Positions 51,362 to 59,570 of a DNA stretch of 64,000 nt are shown here, piece after piece; position 1 is the stretch's first letter, and every line of letters begins with the position of its first letter. Under the pieces are notes generated by a model. That model did not search any database. It saw only the letters and a list, made by a program, of their open reading frames with translations, and had not been told where the DNA came from. Source of the DNA: Paramicrobacterium chengjingii (GTDB lineage Bacteria; Actinomycetota; Actinomycetes; Actinomycetales; Microbacteriaceae); the NCBI RefSeq assembly GCF_011751765.2, contig NZ_CP061169.1, forward strand, positions 3,348,001 to 3,412,000, read 5' to 3'. Made by a program: the position numbers and the translations under genes.

Positions 51362-53688
51362 GACCCGTCGCCCCCGAGCGCCGCTGGGCCGGCATTGGCG
51401 AGGGCGATGAGCTCGTCGATGTTCTCTACCGTGAGGGGCAGCCCACCGTAGCCGGGTAGGCGGCCGATCGGATACGACGACATGAGCGACATCATCTCGT
51501 CATCGTCAAGCACGTTCGCCACGTCGGGCATCTGTTCAGCGACCGCGGCGAGGGTCTCCCGAACGAGCTGTGCCGCAAACGGGTCTGCCAGCACCTCGCC
51601 GATGGACGATTCACGACTCAGCGGTGCCGCACCGGGGTCCGCATCGATCGAGAGCGAAAGCGTCGACCGAATGTCGCGACTCGACGAGGCCACGTGAAAG
51701 TCGTACTGCCCGCCCTCAACCTGCCAGCGGCCGGAGCGGGTGTCCCAGACGGCAAGATCTTCGCGTCGCACGACGATTTCAACCTCGACAGTCTCACCTG
51801 CCGAAATCTCAGCACTCTGAAATCCCGTCAATTCGCGCGGAGCACGCTGCACGCGTGAGTCGGCGAGGGAGGTGTAGACCTGCACGATCTCCCGGCCGTC
51901 GTGCGCGCCGGTGTTCGTGACGGGCACGCGAACCACAATGTCGCCATTCTGGATGCTCGCGCGGGCTTCCCCGTAGCCGAAGCTCGTGTACGACAGGCCG
52001 TGCCCGAACGGGAACGTCGGTTCAATTCGCCGCGCGTCGAACCAGCGGTACCCCACGAGGAGGCCTTCGCCATAAGCCACGTGACCGTCTTCGCCCGGGA
52101 AATTGCCAAAAGAAGCGATGTCTTCAATGCGTCGCGGCACTGTCTCGGTGAGCTTGCCCGAGGGGTTGACGTCGCCAAAAAGCACGTCGGCCAACGCACC
52201 GCCACCCGCCTGTCCGAGAAGCGATCCGTCAACGATCGCCGGCACGTCGTCGGCAAACGGAAGCGCAACGACTCCGCCGTGCGAGAGAACGACGACCGTG
52301 CGCGGGTTGGCCCGCCGTACGGCGTCGAGAAGCTGCAGCTGCTCGGCAGGAAGGTCGATGTGCTCCCGATCGAAGCCCTCAGATTCGACTCTCTCGGGGA
52401 GCCCGAGAAACACCACTGCGACATCTGAGTCGGCCGCGAGCCTTGATGCTTCGGCGCGCAATGCAGCAGGGTCGCTCGAGACTGTGGTGCCCGTGTTCGC
52501 GGAGGCCTCTGGCGCAGCGTTGCCGTGCGCGAAGCCGGGCGCGTACGACACCTCCCCACCGGCGAGCGCACGCATCTCGCCAAGCGCGCTGTCGAGTCGG
52601 GTGGGACGAATCTGCGACGATCCCGCACCCTGATACCGCGGATGCTCCGCGAACGCGCCGATCACGGCGATGCGGGAGTCTCGGGCCAGCGGCAGCACGT
52701 TGCCTTCGTTCTTCAGCAGCACAACGCAGCGAGCCGCCACCTCGCGCGCCAGTCGGTGATGGGCGTCGAGATCGAGGGCAGCCGTGGGAGCGGGGCGTCT
52801 CGCCGCCTTGCGCACGAGATCGAGCACTCGCACAGCGGCCGTGTCGAGGGCTGATTCGTCGAGCGTGCCAGCATCCAACGCCCTTGCAATCTGCTCGTCG
52901 GTGTGTCCGCCGTTGCCGGGCATCTCTAGATCGAGACCCGCAGCAAGGGCTGCCACGCGATCGTTGACCGCGCCCCAGTCCGAAACCACAAGACCACCGA
53001 AGCCCCACTCGCCGCGCAGAACATCGGTCAGCAGCCACCGGTTTTCAGACGCATACACCCCATTGAGCCGGTTGTACGAGCACATGACCGTCCACGGATT
53101 CGCAGCCTTCACCACGCGCTCAAACCCGCGCAAGTAGATCTCCCGCAGGGGCCGCGGCGCGATGTCGGCCGAGACCCGCATGCGGTCGGTCTCTTGGTTG
53201 TTTGCGGCAAAGTGCTTGAGCGATGACCCGACACCGGTTGATTGGATGCCATCGACCATCGCCGCTCCCAGCACGCCCGACACCAGAGGGTCCTCTGAGA
53301 GGTACTCGAAGTTGCGCCCGCACAGCGGCGAGCGTTTGATGTTGATGCCGGGGCCGAGCACGACAGCAACCTCCTCCTCGACCGCCTCGGCGCCAATCGC
53401 AGCGCCGACTCGCTGAATCAGTTTCGGGTCGAAGCTTGCCCCGAGTGCCACAGCGGGCGGAAAACACGTGGCCGGGTTGCTTCCTCCGAGCCCGAGATGG
53501 TCACCGCCGGTCTCCTGCTTTCGCAGCCCATGCGGGCCATCGGTCATCATGATCGCGTCGACGCCGACGCGCGGCAGCGGTTGTGTGCGCCACATGTCGG
53601 CACCGCTCGTCAGGGAGGCCTTCTCGGCGCGGGTCAGGTCAGAAACCGACGGATGCTGGGTCATGTCCTGCTTTTCTGAATCAATCAT
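51358..53688 (-). CDS. Glycoside hydrolase family 3 (beta-glucosidase-like)
   Basis: 776 residues from the ATG at 53688 after AAAGGAG. GH3 N-domain with MMTDGPHGLRKQ, the KHFAANNQETDR block, and nucleophile Asp237 in GGLVVSDWGA. The second domain carries VVVLSHGGVVALPF, and a fibronectin-III-like C-terminal domain has GHGLSYTSFGYGEA and ITVPVTNTGAHDGREIVQVYTS-type sequence. No signal peptide, so the substrate is imported first. It is last before a collapsed MFS gene that may once have been the importer. Confidence 0.93.
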   Translation of the reverse strand: MIDSEKQDMTQHPSVSDLTRAEKASLTSGADMWRTQPLPRVGVDAIMMTDGPHGLRKQETGGDHLGLGGSNPATCFPPAVALGASFDPKLIQRVGAAIGAEAVEEEVAVVLGPGINIKRSPLCGRNFEYLSEDPLVSGVLGAAMVDGIQSTGVGSSLKHFAANNQETDRMRVSADIAPRPLREIYLRGFERVVKAANPWTVMCSYNRLNGVYASENRWLLTDVLRGEWGFGGLVVSDWGAVNDRVAALAAGLDLEMPGNGGHTDEQIARALDAGTLDESALDTAAVRVLDLVRKAARRPAPTAALDLDAHHRLAREVAARCVVLLKNEGNVLPLARDSRIAVIGAFAEHPRYQGAGSSQIRPTRLDSALGEMRALAGGEVSYAPGFAHGNAAPEASANTGTTVSSDPAALRAEASRLAADSDVAVVFLGLPERVESEGFDREHIDLPAEQLQLLDAVRRANPRTVVVLSHGGVVALPFADDVPAIVDGSLLGQAGGGALADVLFGDVNPSGKLTETVPRRIEDIASFGNFPGEDGHVAYGEGLLVGYRWFDARRIEPTFPFGHGLSYTSFGYGEARASIQNGDIVVRVPVTNTGAHDGREIVQVYTSLADSRVQRAPRELTGFQSAEISAGETVEVEIVVRREDLAVWDTRSGRWQVEGGQYDFHVASSSRDIRSTLSLSIDADPGAAPLSRESSIGEVLADPFAAQLVRETLAAVAEQMPDVANVLDDDEMMSLMSSYPIGRLPGYGGLPLTVENIDELIALANAGPAALGGDGS

Positions 53689-53715
53689 GGGTTCTCCTTT
53701 GTGAGCGGGGACGGT

Positions 53716-54015
53716 TTATCGCACGGATCGGATCGGGAGCACGGCGAGCGCGCCGAGAACGCACAGCACCACGGCGGAGGCGAAGAGCCAAACATCGCCG
53801 ACAGCGAGATTCGCGATTTTGCTCGCGGGGTCGAGGTGCTCAACCTTCACGGCGAGAAGGATGCCGGGGACCGCACCCCCGGTGAAAATCATCGCGGCGT
53901 CGGTCGGCGCAATCCAGACCAGCGGGCGCAGCAGCCGACCCCGCACGGCCACCGGCCCGGTGTATGACCCGTCGAGAATTTCCTCGGGCCTCTCGGGGGA
54001 TGTCGTCGTCGACAT
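53716..54015 (-). pseudogene. MFS transporter gene collapsed by internal deletion
   Basis: 99 residues from the ATG at 54015. The first 70 read like the N-terminus of an MFS carrier (RGRLLRPLVWIAPTDAAMIFTGGAVPGILLAVKVEHLDPASKIANLAV). They are fused directly to what looks like the last helix of such a protein (DVWLFASAVVLCVLGALAVLPIRSVR). Ten or so membrane segments are missing while the frame is kept. It sits where a transporter would be expected, between a GH3 gene and a divergent TetR gene. Confidence 0.7.
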
Positions 54016-54047
54016 GTGCACTCGCTTCTCGATGTCCACTGCAATTG

Positions 54048-54070
54048 AAAACAGTCTGCCAGTCTGTTTT
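54048..54070. promoter_or_regulatory. TetR-type operator
   Basis: AAAACAG (54048-54054) and CTGTTTT (54064-54070) are perfect arms around nine bases; extending inward gives 11-base arms with one mismatch. It lies in the divergent promoter between the MFS relic and the TetR gene. Confidence 0.75.
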
Positions 54071-54101
54071 GATTTTCGCAATTGTCAGGTTTACTGGAGA
54101 C

Positions 54102-54719
54102 ATGGCAAAACGCGGCTCCTACGCAAAGAGTGCCGCCCGCCGCGACGAGATTCTTCGGCAGGCGCTCGCGGTGATCGACGCAGAGGGCTATGGCGCAGCA
54201 TCCGTTGCCCGCATCGCCGAGGTGGCCGGCATCAGCAAGACCGGCCTTCTGCACCATTTCGGCACGAAGGAGAATCTCTTCACCGAGGTGCTGCGCCTGC
54301 GCGATGAACTCGACGGCTCCATGTTTGAACACCCGAACGCAGAACTCGCCGACGTCGAGAGCGCGTACCTGCGCGTGGTCGAGCGCAACACGCGAATTCC
54401 GGGACTCGTCGAACTCTTCACCCGCCTCTCGATCGAAGCCACCGACCCTGAGCATCCGGCACATGAGTTCTTTCTGCGTCGCGAGAAGGTGATCGGCGAT
54501 CGCATTGCCGCCACGGTGGATGCCGCGCTAGCTGATGACGTGCGCGGCAACGTCGACCCGTCGCTCGTCGCTCTGATCGTCATGGCGGCCACCGACGGCC
54601 TGCAGCAGCGTTGGCTGCTTGACCCGAACGTCGACATGGCGGGGGCCCTCGAGGCCCTCTTTAGAGTCTTCGACACTGCGCTCGGCACCGGCTCCGCCCA
54701 GCGCGAGGACCACGAGTAG
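54102..54719 (+). CDS. TetR-family transcriptional repressor
   Basis: 205 residues from the ATG at 54102 with GGAG upstream; the longer frame lies in the promoter. The N-terminal HTH is EILRQALAVIDAEGYGAASVARIAEVAGISKTGLLHHFGTKENLF. The remaining helices form the ligand domain (RTDxV-like VIGDRIAATVDAAL). It is divergent from the MFS relic and the GH3-SDR genes, so it probably controls that glycoside cassette through the operator at 54048-54070. Confidence 0.93.
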   Translation: MAKRGSYAKSAARRDEILRQALAVIDAEGYGAASVARIAEVAGISKTGLLHHFGTKENLFTEVLRLRDELDGSMFEHPNAELADVESAYLRVVERNTRIPGLVELFTRLSIEATDPEHPAHEFFLRREKVIGDRIAATVDAALADDVRGNVDPSLVALIVMAATDGLQQRWLLDPNVDMAGALEALFRVFDTALGTGSAQREDHE

Positions 54720-54733
54720 ACCCCGAACTCACC

Positions 54734-55159
54734 TCATGCTGCATCCCATTCGGCCTGCACGTCGAGCACCCATGTGACGCCGAAGGTATCGGTGAGCATG
54801 CCGTAGAGCGGTGCCCATTGCGACGCGGCGAGCGGCGCAATGACCGTTGCGCCCGTGGCGAGGGCATTCCAGTAGCGCGTGATCTCGACAGCATCCGTGC
54901 CACGCACCGACACGAAGACGGGGATCGTGCCCGGCTCATACTGGGTGTGACCGGGAACGTCGTATGCCATGACACGGAAGCCGGCGTCGGACTCGACCTG
55001 GCCCCACATGACCTGATCCGCTTCGTCGACTGCGGTGACGCTCTGCGCATCGGTATAGGTGATGACGGCGAGGCTGCCGCCGAAAACGGACTGGTAGAAC
55101 TCCAGTGCGGCGCGGGCCTGGCCGCGGAAATTCAGGTGAGGGGTGACATTGACAGTCAT
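54734..55159 (-). CDS. PhnB-like VOC-superfamily protein
   Basis: 141 residues from the ATG at 55159 after AAAAGGAG. Two beta-alpha-beta modules; LNFRGQARAALEFYQSVFGG and the closing YGMLTDTFGVTWVLDV are typical of the PhnB/3-dmu-9-3-mt branch. Usual biochemical role in this branch is unknown. It is convergent with tetR and divergent from a WYL regulator, so it may be that regulator's target. Confidence 0.88.
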   Translation of the reverse strand: MTVNVTPHLNFRGQARAALEFYQSVFGGSLAVITYTDAQSVTAVDEADQVMWGQVESDAGFRVMAYDVPGHTQYEPGTIPVFVSVRGTDAVEITRYWNALATGATVIAPLAASQWAPLYGMLTDTFGVTWVLDVQAEWDAA

Positions 55160-55270
55160 AATGCTCCTTTTAATTGTGAAGTGACGTGCGACCCGGTGGT
55201 CGCGAGTACCCAGAGAGCATGACACCGGTAGCGGTCAGATCACGGCCGCTACTACGCGTAGATTGTCGTC

Positions 55271-56248
55271 ATGCCCTCACCGACACCACGACTTCTGACA
55301 CTGCTGTCGATCATGCAGACCGGCGGAACGTGGCCTGGCGCAACCCTGGTCGAACGGCTCAGCATCAGCCATCGCACACTGCGTCGAGACGTCGACCATC
55401 TGCGGCAGCTGGGGTATTGCGTCAACACAGTCATGGGGCCCGACGGCGGGTACCGCCTGGACGCTGGGTCAGAGTTGCCGCCTCTGCTGTTCGACGACGA
55501 GCAAATCGTGGCCCTGGCCGCGGCGCTTCAGGTCGGTGCCGGGTCGGCCTCGGGACTGATTGACGCGTCTGCTCGCGCACGTGCGACGATCCGTCAGGTT
55601 CTGCCGTCGCGGCTGCGACACCGCATCGATGCGGCGACGGCGTCCGCGATTCCCCGCTCTGGCGATGCGCCCTCGCCTGCTGTTGACCCGCACGTGCTCG
55701 CCGCTGTCGGCTCCGCGACTCATAACACCGAGGTGCTGCGCTTTGACTACTCGAATACTCCGGATGCTCCAGCCCGACGCGTGGAGCCGCACGGCATCGT
55801 CACGCAAGCCGGCCGCTGGTATCTCGTGGCCTGGGATCTCGACAGGCACGCGTGGCGACTGTTCCGCATCGATCGAATGCGGCCACGGCTAGCCACACGT
55901 CTCGCGTTCACCCCACGAGCGATTCCGGGTGGAGATGCTGCGACATTCGTCGGTGCCCGGCTGAAGGGTTCTGAGCGTGCAGACGTGTGGCCGTGCATCG
56001 GTACGGTCGAACTCGCGGTGCCCGCACGCGACATCGCGCCGTTTCTCGGGGACGGCACCGTCGAAGATCTCGCCGCTGGCCGCTGCCGCCTCACCGCCGG
56101 GTCGTGGTCATGGATTGCTCTGGCAGCATCCATCGGCCGCTTCGATGCCGACATCACGTCAGCGCAGCCGCCGGAACTTGCCCAGGCGTTCGCCACGCTT
56201 GCTAACCGTTTCGCGGGTTCGGGCGAACAGCCACCGTCCACATGCTGA
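55271..56248 (+). CDS. YafY-type regulator with HTH and WYL domains
   Basis: 325 residues. The N-terminal HTH_11 region reads TPRLLTLLSIMQTGGTWPGATLVERLSISHRTLRRDVDHLRQLGYCV and is followed by MGPDGGYRL. The WYL domain includes LRFDYSNTPDAPARRVEPHGIVTQAGRWYLVAWDL. Such proteins bind DNA and sense small ligands or nucleic acid. Divergent from the VOC gene with a 111-base gap; no operator is obvious. Confidence 0.92.
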   Translation: MPSPTPRLLTLLSIMQTGGTWPGATLVERLSISHRTLRRDVDHLRQLGYCVNTVMGPDGGYRLDAGSELPPLLFDDEQIVALAAALQVGAGSASGLIDASARARATIRQVLPSRLRHRIDAATASAIPRSGDAPSPAVDPHVLAAVGSATHNTEVLRFDYSNTPDAPARRVEPHGIVTQAGRWYLVAWDLDRHAWRLFRIDRMRPRLATRLAFTPRAIPGGDAATFVGARLKGSERADVWPCIGTVELAVPARDIAPFLGDGTVEDLAAGRCRLTAGSWSWIALAASIGRFDADITSAQPPELAQAFATLANRFAGSGEQPPSTC

Positions 56249-56349
56249 CGGTTGCCCAAGTTCTCCACATGGGCGCCACGAGCGGGTTTCGCACGGTTCA
56301 CGATCACGTTCAATGGTATGCACGCGTTCTACGTGACATCACTTATTTA

Positions 56350-56359
56350 CTTATATAAG
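56350..56359. promoter_or_regulatory. AT-rich palindrome at the vapBC promoter
   Basis: CTTATATAAG is a perfect 10-base palindrome that also resembles a -10 box, 30 bases before the antitoxin start. This position fits autoregulation by the VapBC complex. Base composition here is far lower in GC than the surroundings. Confidence 0.45.
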
Positions 56360-56388
56360 CTTGAGAGGATCTATATATGGGAGCCATT

Positions 56389-56607
56389 ATGTCAATCACG
56401 AGCATCGACATTGACGATGAGCTCCTCAATGAAGTCAAACGCATCACCGGATCGCGAACGAAAAAGGAAGCGGTCACCGCAGCATTGCAACGCACTGTCA
56501 TGATGCAGCGGCAACGTGACGCACTGGAAGCCATTGCTGATCCTGAGTTTCAAGAGATCCTCTCTCACATGCACGAATCCGCCGACGGGTCACCTCCGGA
56601 ATCATGA
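56389..56607 (+). CDS. vapB: VapB-type antitoxin
   Basis: 72 residues from the ATG at 56389 (GGGAG upstream); an ATG at 56377 would add four residues. The ribbon-helix-helix start MSITSIDIDDELLNEVKRITGSRTKKEAVTAAL matches VapB/DUF2191 antitoxins. The C-terminal half is acidic and flexible, as expected for toxin binding. Stop overlaps the toxin start (ATGA). Confidence 0.9.
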   Translation: MSITSIDIDDELLNEVKRITGSRTKKEAVTAALQRTVMMQRQRDALEAIADPEFQEILSHMHESADGSPPES

Positions 56608-57083
56608 TGCGGTCGCAGGGCATCGCCCAGGGCACCACACCAACACTCACGGGATCGGTGCCACCTCGAGCAATCGTTGACAATAGCGTCTGGCAGCGTG
56701 CTCATGTGGAGGACGTGCGGGGCGCTCTCACAAAACTGTTTCGCGCGGGCTATGAGGTTGTAACCTGCGCCCCTCAGCTTCTCGAGGCCCTCTGGAGCGC
56801 ACACAGCGGAGCCGACCATGCGCGGATCGCGGCCACCTTCGGTCGCTTTCAGACCGTCGATCCCCAGCCAGGATTTGCTCGCGGCTGCTCCCGCTTACAG
56901 GGGAACCTCTGGTCACACGGCATGGTGCGCACCGTCGGCAGTTCCGGCATCCAGATCGCAATGACTGCGCTGCAGCACGACTGCACAGTGGTTCACTACG
57001 ATAACGACTTTGAGCTCATTCAACGTGTCGAGCCTACGTTCTCACAGCGCTGGATTGCCGCAAGGGGTTCGTTGCCGACCTGA
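56604..57083 (+). CDS. vapC: VapC-type PIN-domain toxin, possibly weakened
   Basis: 159 residues from the ATG at 56604, translationally coupled to vapB. The first catalytic Asp26 is in AIVDNSVWQ, Glu is present in LLEALW, and the last acidic pair is in VVHYDNDFELI. The position usually occupied by the third Asp before IAA-type sequence reads SSGIQIAM, with Gly instead. It may be inactive or may use the other acidic residues. VapC toxins are RNases. Confidence 0.82.
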   Translation: MMRSQGIAQGTTPTLTGSVPPRAIVDNSVWQRAHVEDVRGALTKLFRAGYEVVTCAPQLLEALWSAHSGADHARIAATFGRFQTVDPQPGFARGCSRLQGNLWSHGMVRTVGSSGIQIAMTALQHDCTVVHYDNDFELIQRVEPTFSQRWIAARGSLPT

Positions 57084-57141
57084 CAATCAGGCGACGTTCG
57101 CCTCAGCATCCGGTGCTCTCAGTGCGAGCAGTCGATCAGCT
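57082..57141 (-). repeat. Relic of the nucleoside hydrolase 3' end
   Basis: About 60 bases align with 62325-62384, the 3' end of the nucleoside hydrolase gene, including the identical block CTGACAATCAGGCG. It lies just after vapC in a 189-base gap with no gene. A duplicate hydrolase gene probably stood here and was largely lost. Confidence 0.55.
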
Positions 57142-57272
57142 CGACTGATGCTGTGCAGGCATTCGGAGGGGCCAGACGATACAGCACTAACCATTGCCGC
57201 TGAGTGACGTGTCGCGCGAATGCTCCGAACCCTTGCAACAAAAACGCCGGTCCTTGTCGGCAAGCGCCCCAG

Positions 57273-58046
57273 TTAGTCGTTGATCGTGCGCACCAGCACC
57301 GTTTGAAAGACCTCGTCGTTGTAGAAAAACTCTCCGCAGCCGACGGTTGCCCCGGAGTCAGAAATCGCCTGCTGGCGGGCTCGCAACAGTGAGGTCTGCG
57401 TCGGAAGCTCCAACAACCCCGTCACTGCATCGTCGCCCGTCACCGCGCTCAGTGCCGACTCGTGCTTCACAATGCGTAGTCCGTATCGCCGTAAAAAGCT
57501 CATCAGGTCTACATCAACGTCAGCGAGCGCCGTCGGCTGGATCATCCCGTCATCTCCGCCATCGCGCAGATAGTCAAACATCACGACTCCCGGCCGACCG
57601 TCGATAGTCAGGCACCGTCGCACACGCCACATGGGATCGTCGTTTCGCATCGCCGCGCGCACCCATTCGGGTGCCTCCTCGCGGTCGATCTGAAACCCGA
57701 TGATCGCCACTTCGTGCCCAGCGCGCATGATCTCGCGAGGCAGTGACGTGATGCCGTGAATTGCAGAGTAGATTGACCGAAACGCCGACTCCTCCGGCAC
57801 TCCTTTCGCAGTGTCGGCAATGAACGTTCCAACTCCCCACCGCCGAACGATCACACCCTCAAGCCACAGCCGAGTAAGCCCCTCTCGCACGGTGACACGG
57901 CTCACGCCAGCCAATGTCGCAATATCGGATTCCCGCGGCAGCTGGTCGCCTGCCTCACCCCGATATATAAGGTCACGAATGACGCCTTCAGCGTGATCGA
58001 TTTTCGTGTGAGCAGGCACACCTCTATTATGCGAGATTCCTACCAT
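57273..58046 (-). CDS. GntR/HutC-type regulator (UTRA) of the second sulfatase operon
   Basis: 257 residues from the ATG at 58046, overlapping the sulfatase stop by seven bases. HTH: LPRESDIATLAGVSRVTVREGLTRLWLEGVIVRRWGVGTFI. The UTRA part has WRVRRCLTIDGRPGVVMFDYL and late RARQQAISDSGATVGCGEFFYNDEVF. It is third gene of the symporter-sulfatase-regulator operon. A dre-like AGGTCTAGACCT palindrome upstream of that operon fits a HutC-type protein. Confidence 0.92.
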   Translation of the reverse strand: MVGISHNRGVPAHTKIDHAEGVIRDLIYRGEAGDQLPRESDIATLAGVSRVTVREGLTRLWLEGVIVRRWGVGTFIADTAKGVPEESAFRSIYSAIHGITSLPREIMRAGHEVAIIGFQIDREEAPEWVRAAMRNDDPMWRVRRCLTIDGRPGVVMFDYLRDGGDDGMIQPTALADVDVDLMSFLRRYGLRIVKHESALSAVTGDDAVTGLLELPTQTSLLRARQQAISDSGATVGCGEFFYNDEVFQTVLVRTIND

Positions 58047-59569
58047 GTTCCAATGCTGAAGAGTCCCCGAGGTGAGTTTGGGTAGCCGTCGTTCACCGTT
58101 AGCTCCATGAGCTCGTCTGCCAGCTTGGCCTTTACGCCCGAGAATTCGGGATCGAACGCGAGATTCCACTGTTCATCAGGGTCTCTGAGCACGTCGAACA
58201 ACTGCTCTCCACCTCCGGCGAGATAACGGGTGTAGCGATAGCGCTCGGTTCTGATCGTGCGAGCCCAACTCGACGGAGACGCATCGAAGTGACTATTGTT
58301 CGATTGAATCAGAATGCAGTCGCGCCACGATTCGCCATCATCGGTTGTGCGCGGAAGAAGCGACCTGCCGTGCAGCATCCGGATGGGGTCGATGCGCGGC
58401 TCGAACGTCGCCAGCATGGGTTCGGGAATCCGAGCCCAGTCGTAAATCGTGGCGGCGATATCCGTGTGCTCGACAAGCTCGTGGCGCTCGCTCTGCTCGC
58501 CCGCGCCGCTCGCCGTGTCAGACACGATGAGCGGAATACGAATGCACGGGTCGTAATGTCGCTCCCACTTTCCCAGTAGCCCTTGATCATGCAGCATCTC
58601 GCCGTGATCTGAAGTGAATATGAACAGGGCGTCATCAGCTCGCCCCGCCTCGCTGAGCGCGTTGCGCACTCGCCCGAGTTCGTGGTCGAGGTGGGAGAGG
58701 TCGGCGAAGTACAGCTGCCGCTGCCTGCGCCAGTCGTCGACGTCGTAGCTCGGCGTCTCGTATCGCTCCTGCTGAAAGTACGGAATCGGATGCGTCTTCC
58801 ACTCCGCGCCGGTCGGCTCCGGAATCGCGTCGACGTTGACGCGGTCGACGAACTCGGCTGGCGGGGCGAAGGGGTTGTGTGGCTGCACATAGCTGATGTG
58901 CGCGAACAGATCGCCGTCTGTGCGCTCAATGAAGCCGAGGGCCCGGTCGGTGATCCACGCTGTTTGCGAAACGTCCGCCGGGAACGGCAGCTCGTATGCG
59001 TCACTCACCGAATCGGGGTACTCCCGCTGGGCCTCGTGAATCAGCGACCGAAGGTCTTCTCCCTCCGCACCGTACTTTTCAAGCTCGGGTACCATCGTCA
59101 TCCACACCGTCGAGAGCGCTGCCTTGTAGTACTCGGGATGATACTGCTTCACCCAGTCGAGCCATTCCCCGGCGCGAGCATCCTCTGTGTTATTCACAAC
59201 GTCGAAGCCGTACGCGTGGTAATCAGGTGTCAACGTCTCGATCTGCGTGACCAGGTGCAGTTTTCCGAAGGCTCCCGTCGACCAGCCGTTGTCTTGCAAT
59301 GCCTGTGCGATGTTCGGCACGTCCGGGCTGAGGTCGTAACCGCACTCGGTGACACCGTGTGCGCTGTTCGACATGCCCGTGATGATGCTGGCCCGGGATG
59401 GGCTGCAGACGGGATTGGTACTGAATGCGCTTGAGAACGTCACCCCGTCTTTTTGGAGTGCGTCGAAATTGGGCAAGTCGACAATCCCGTGGCGCGCAGC
59501 TTCGAGCCAGCGAGCTGCCAGCTGGTCCACCATGAACAAAATGACCGTACGCTGATTACCCGTCGTCAT
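58040..59569 (-). CDS. Type I sulfatase, cytoplasmic
   Basis: 509 residues from the ATG at 59569, one base after the symporter stop. Metal Asp15 lies in ILFMVDQLAARW; the formylglycine-precursor Cys55 in NPVCSPSRASIITG; later FTSDHGEMLHDQGLLGKW carries the second Asp-His pair. No signal peptide. Distinct from the sulfatase at 32807 in the metal motif (MVDQ against ADDMG), so it belongs to another sulfatase subfamily with different ester preference. Probably desulfates a compound imported by the adjacent symporter. Confidence 0.92.
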   Translation of the reverse strand: MTTGNQRTVILFMVDQLAARWLEAARHGIVDLPNFDALQKDGVTFSSAFSTNPVCSPSRASIITGMSNSAHGVTECGYDLSPDVPNIAQALQDNGWSTGAFGKLHLVTQIETLTPDYHAYGFDVVNNTEDARAGEWLDWVKQYHPEYYKAALSTVWMTMVPELEKYGAEGEDLRSLIHEAQREYPDSVSDAYELPFPADVSQTAWITDRALGFIERTDGDLFAHISYVQPHNPFAPPAEFVDRVNVDAIPEPTGAEWKTHPIPYFQQERYETPSYDVDDWRRQRQLYFADLSHLDHELGRVRNALSEAGRADDALFIFTSDHGEMLHDQGLLGKWERHYDPCIRIPLIVSDTASGAGEQSERHELVEHTDIAATIYDWARIPEPMLATFEPRIDPIRMLHGRSLLPRTTDDGESWRDCILIQSNNSHFDASPSSWARTIRTERYRYTRYLAGGGEQLFDVLRDPDEQWNLAFDPEFSGVKAKLADELMELTVNDGYPNSPRGLFSIGTW

Positions 59570-59570
59570 C

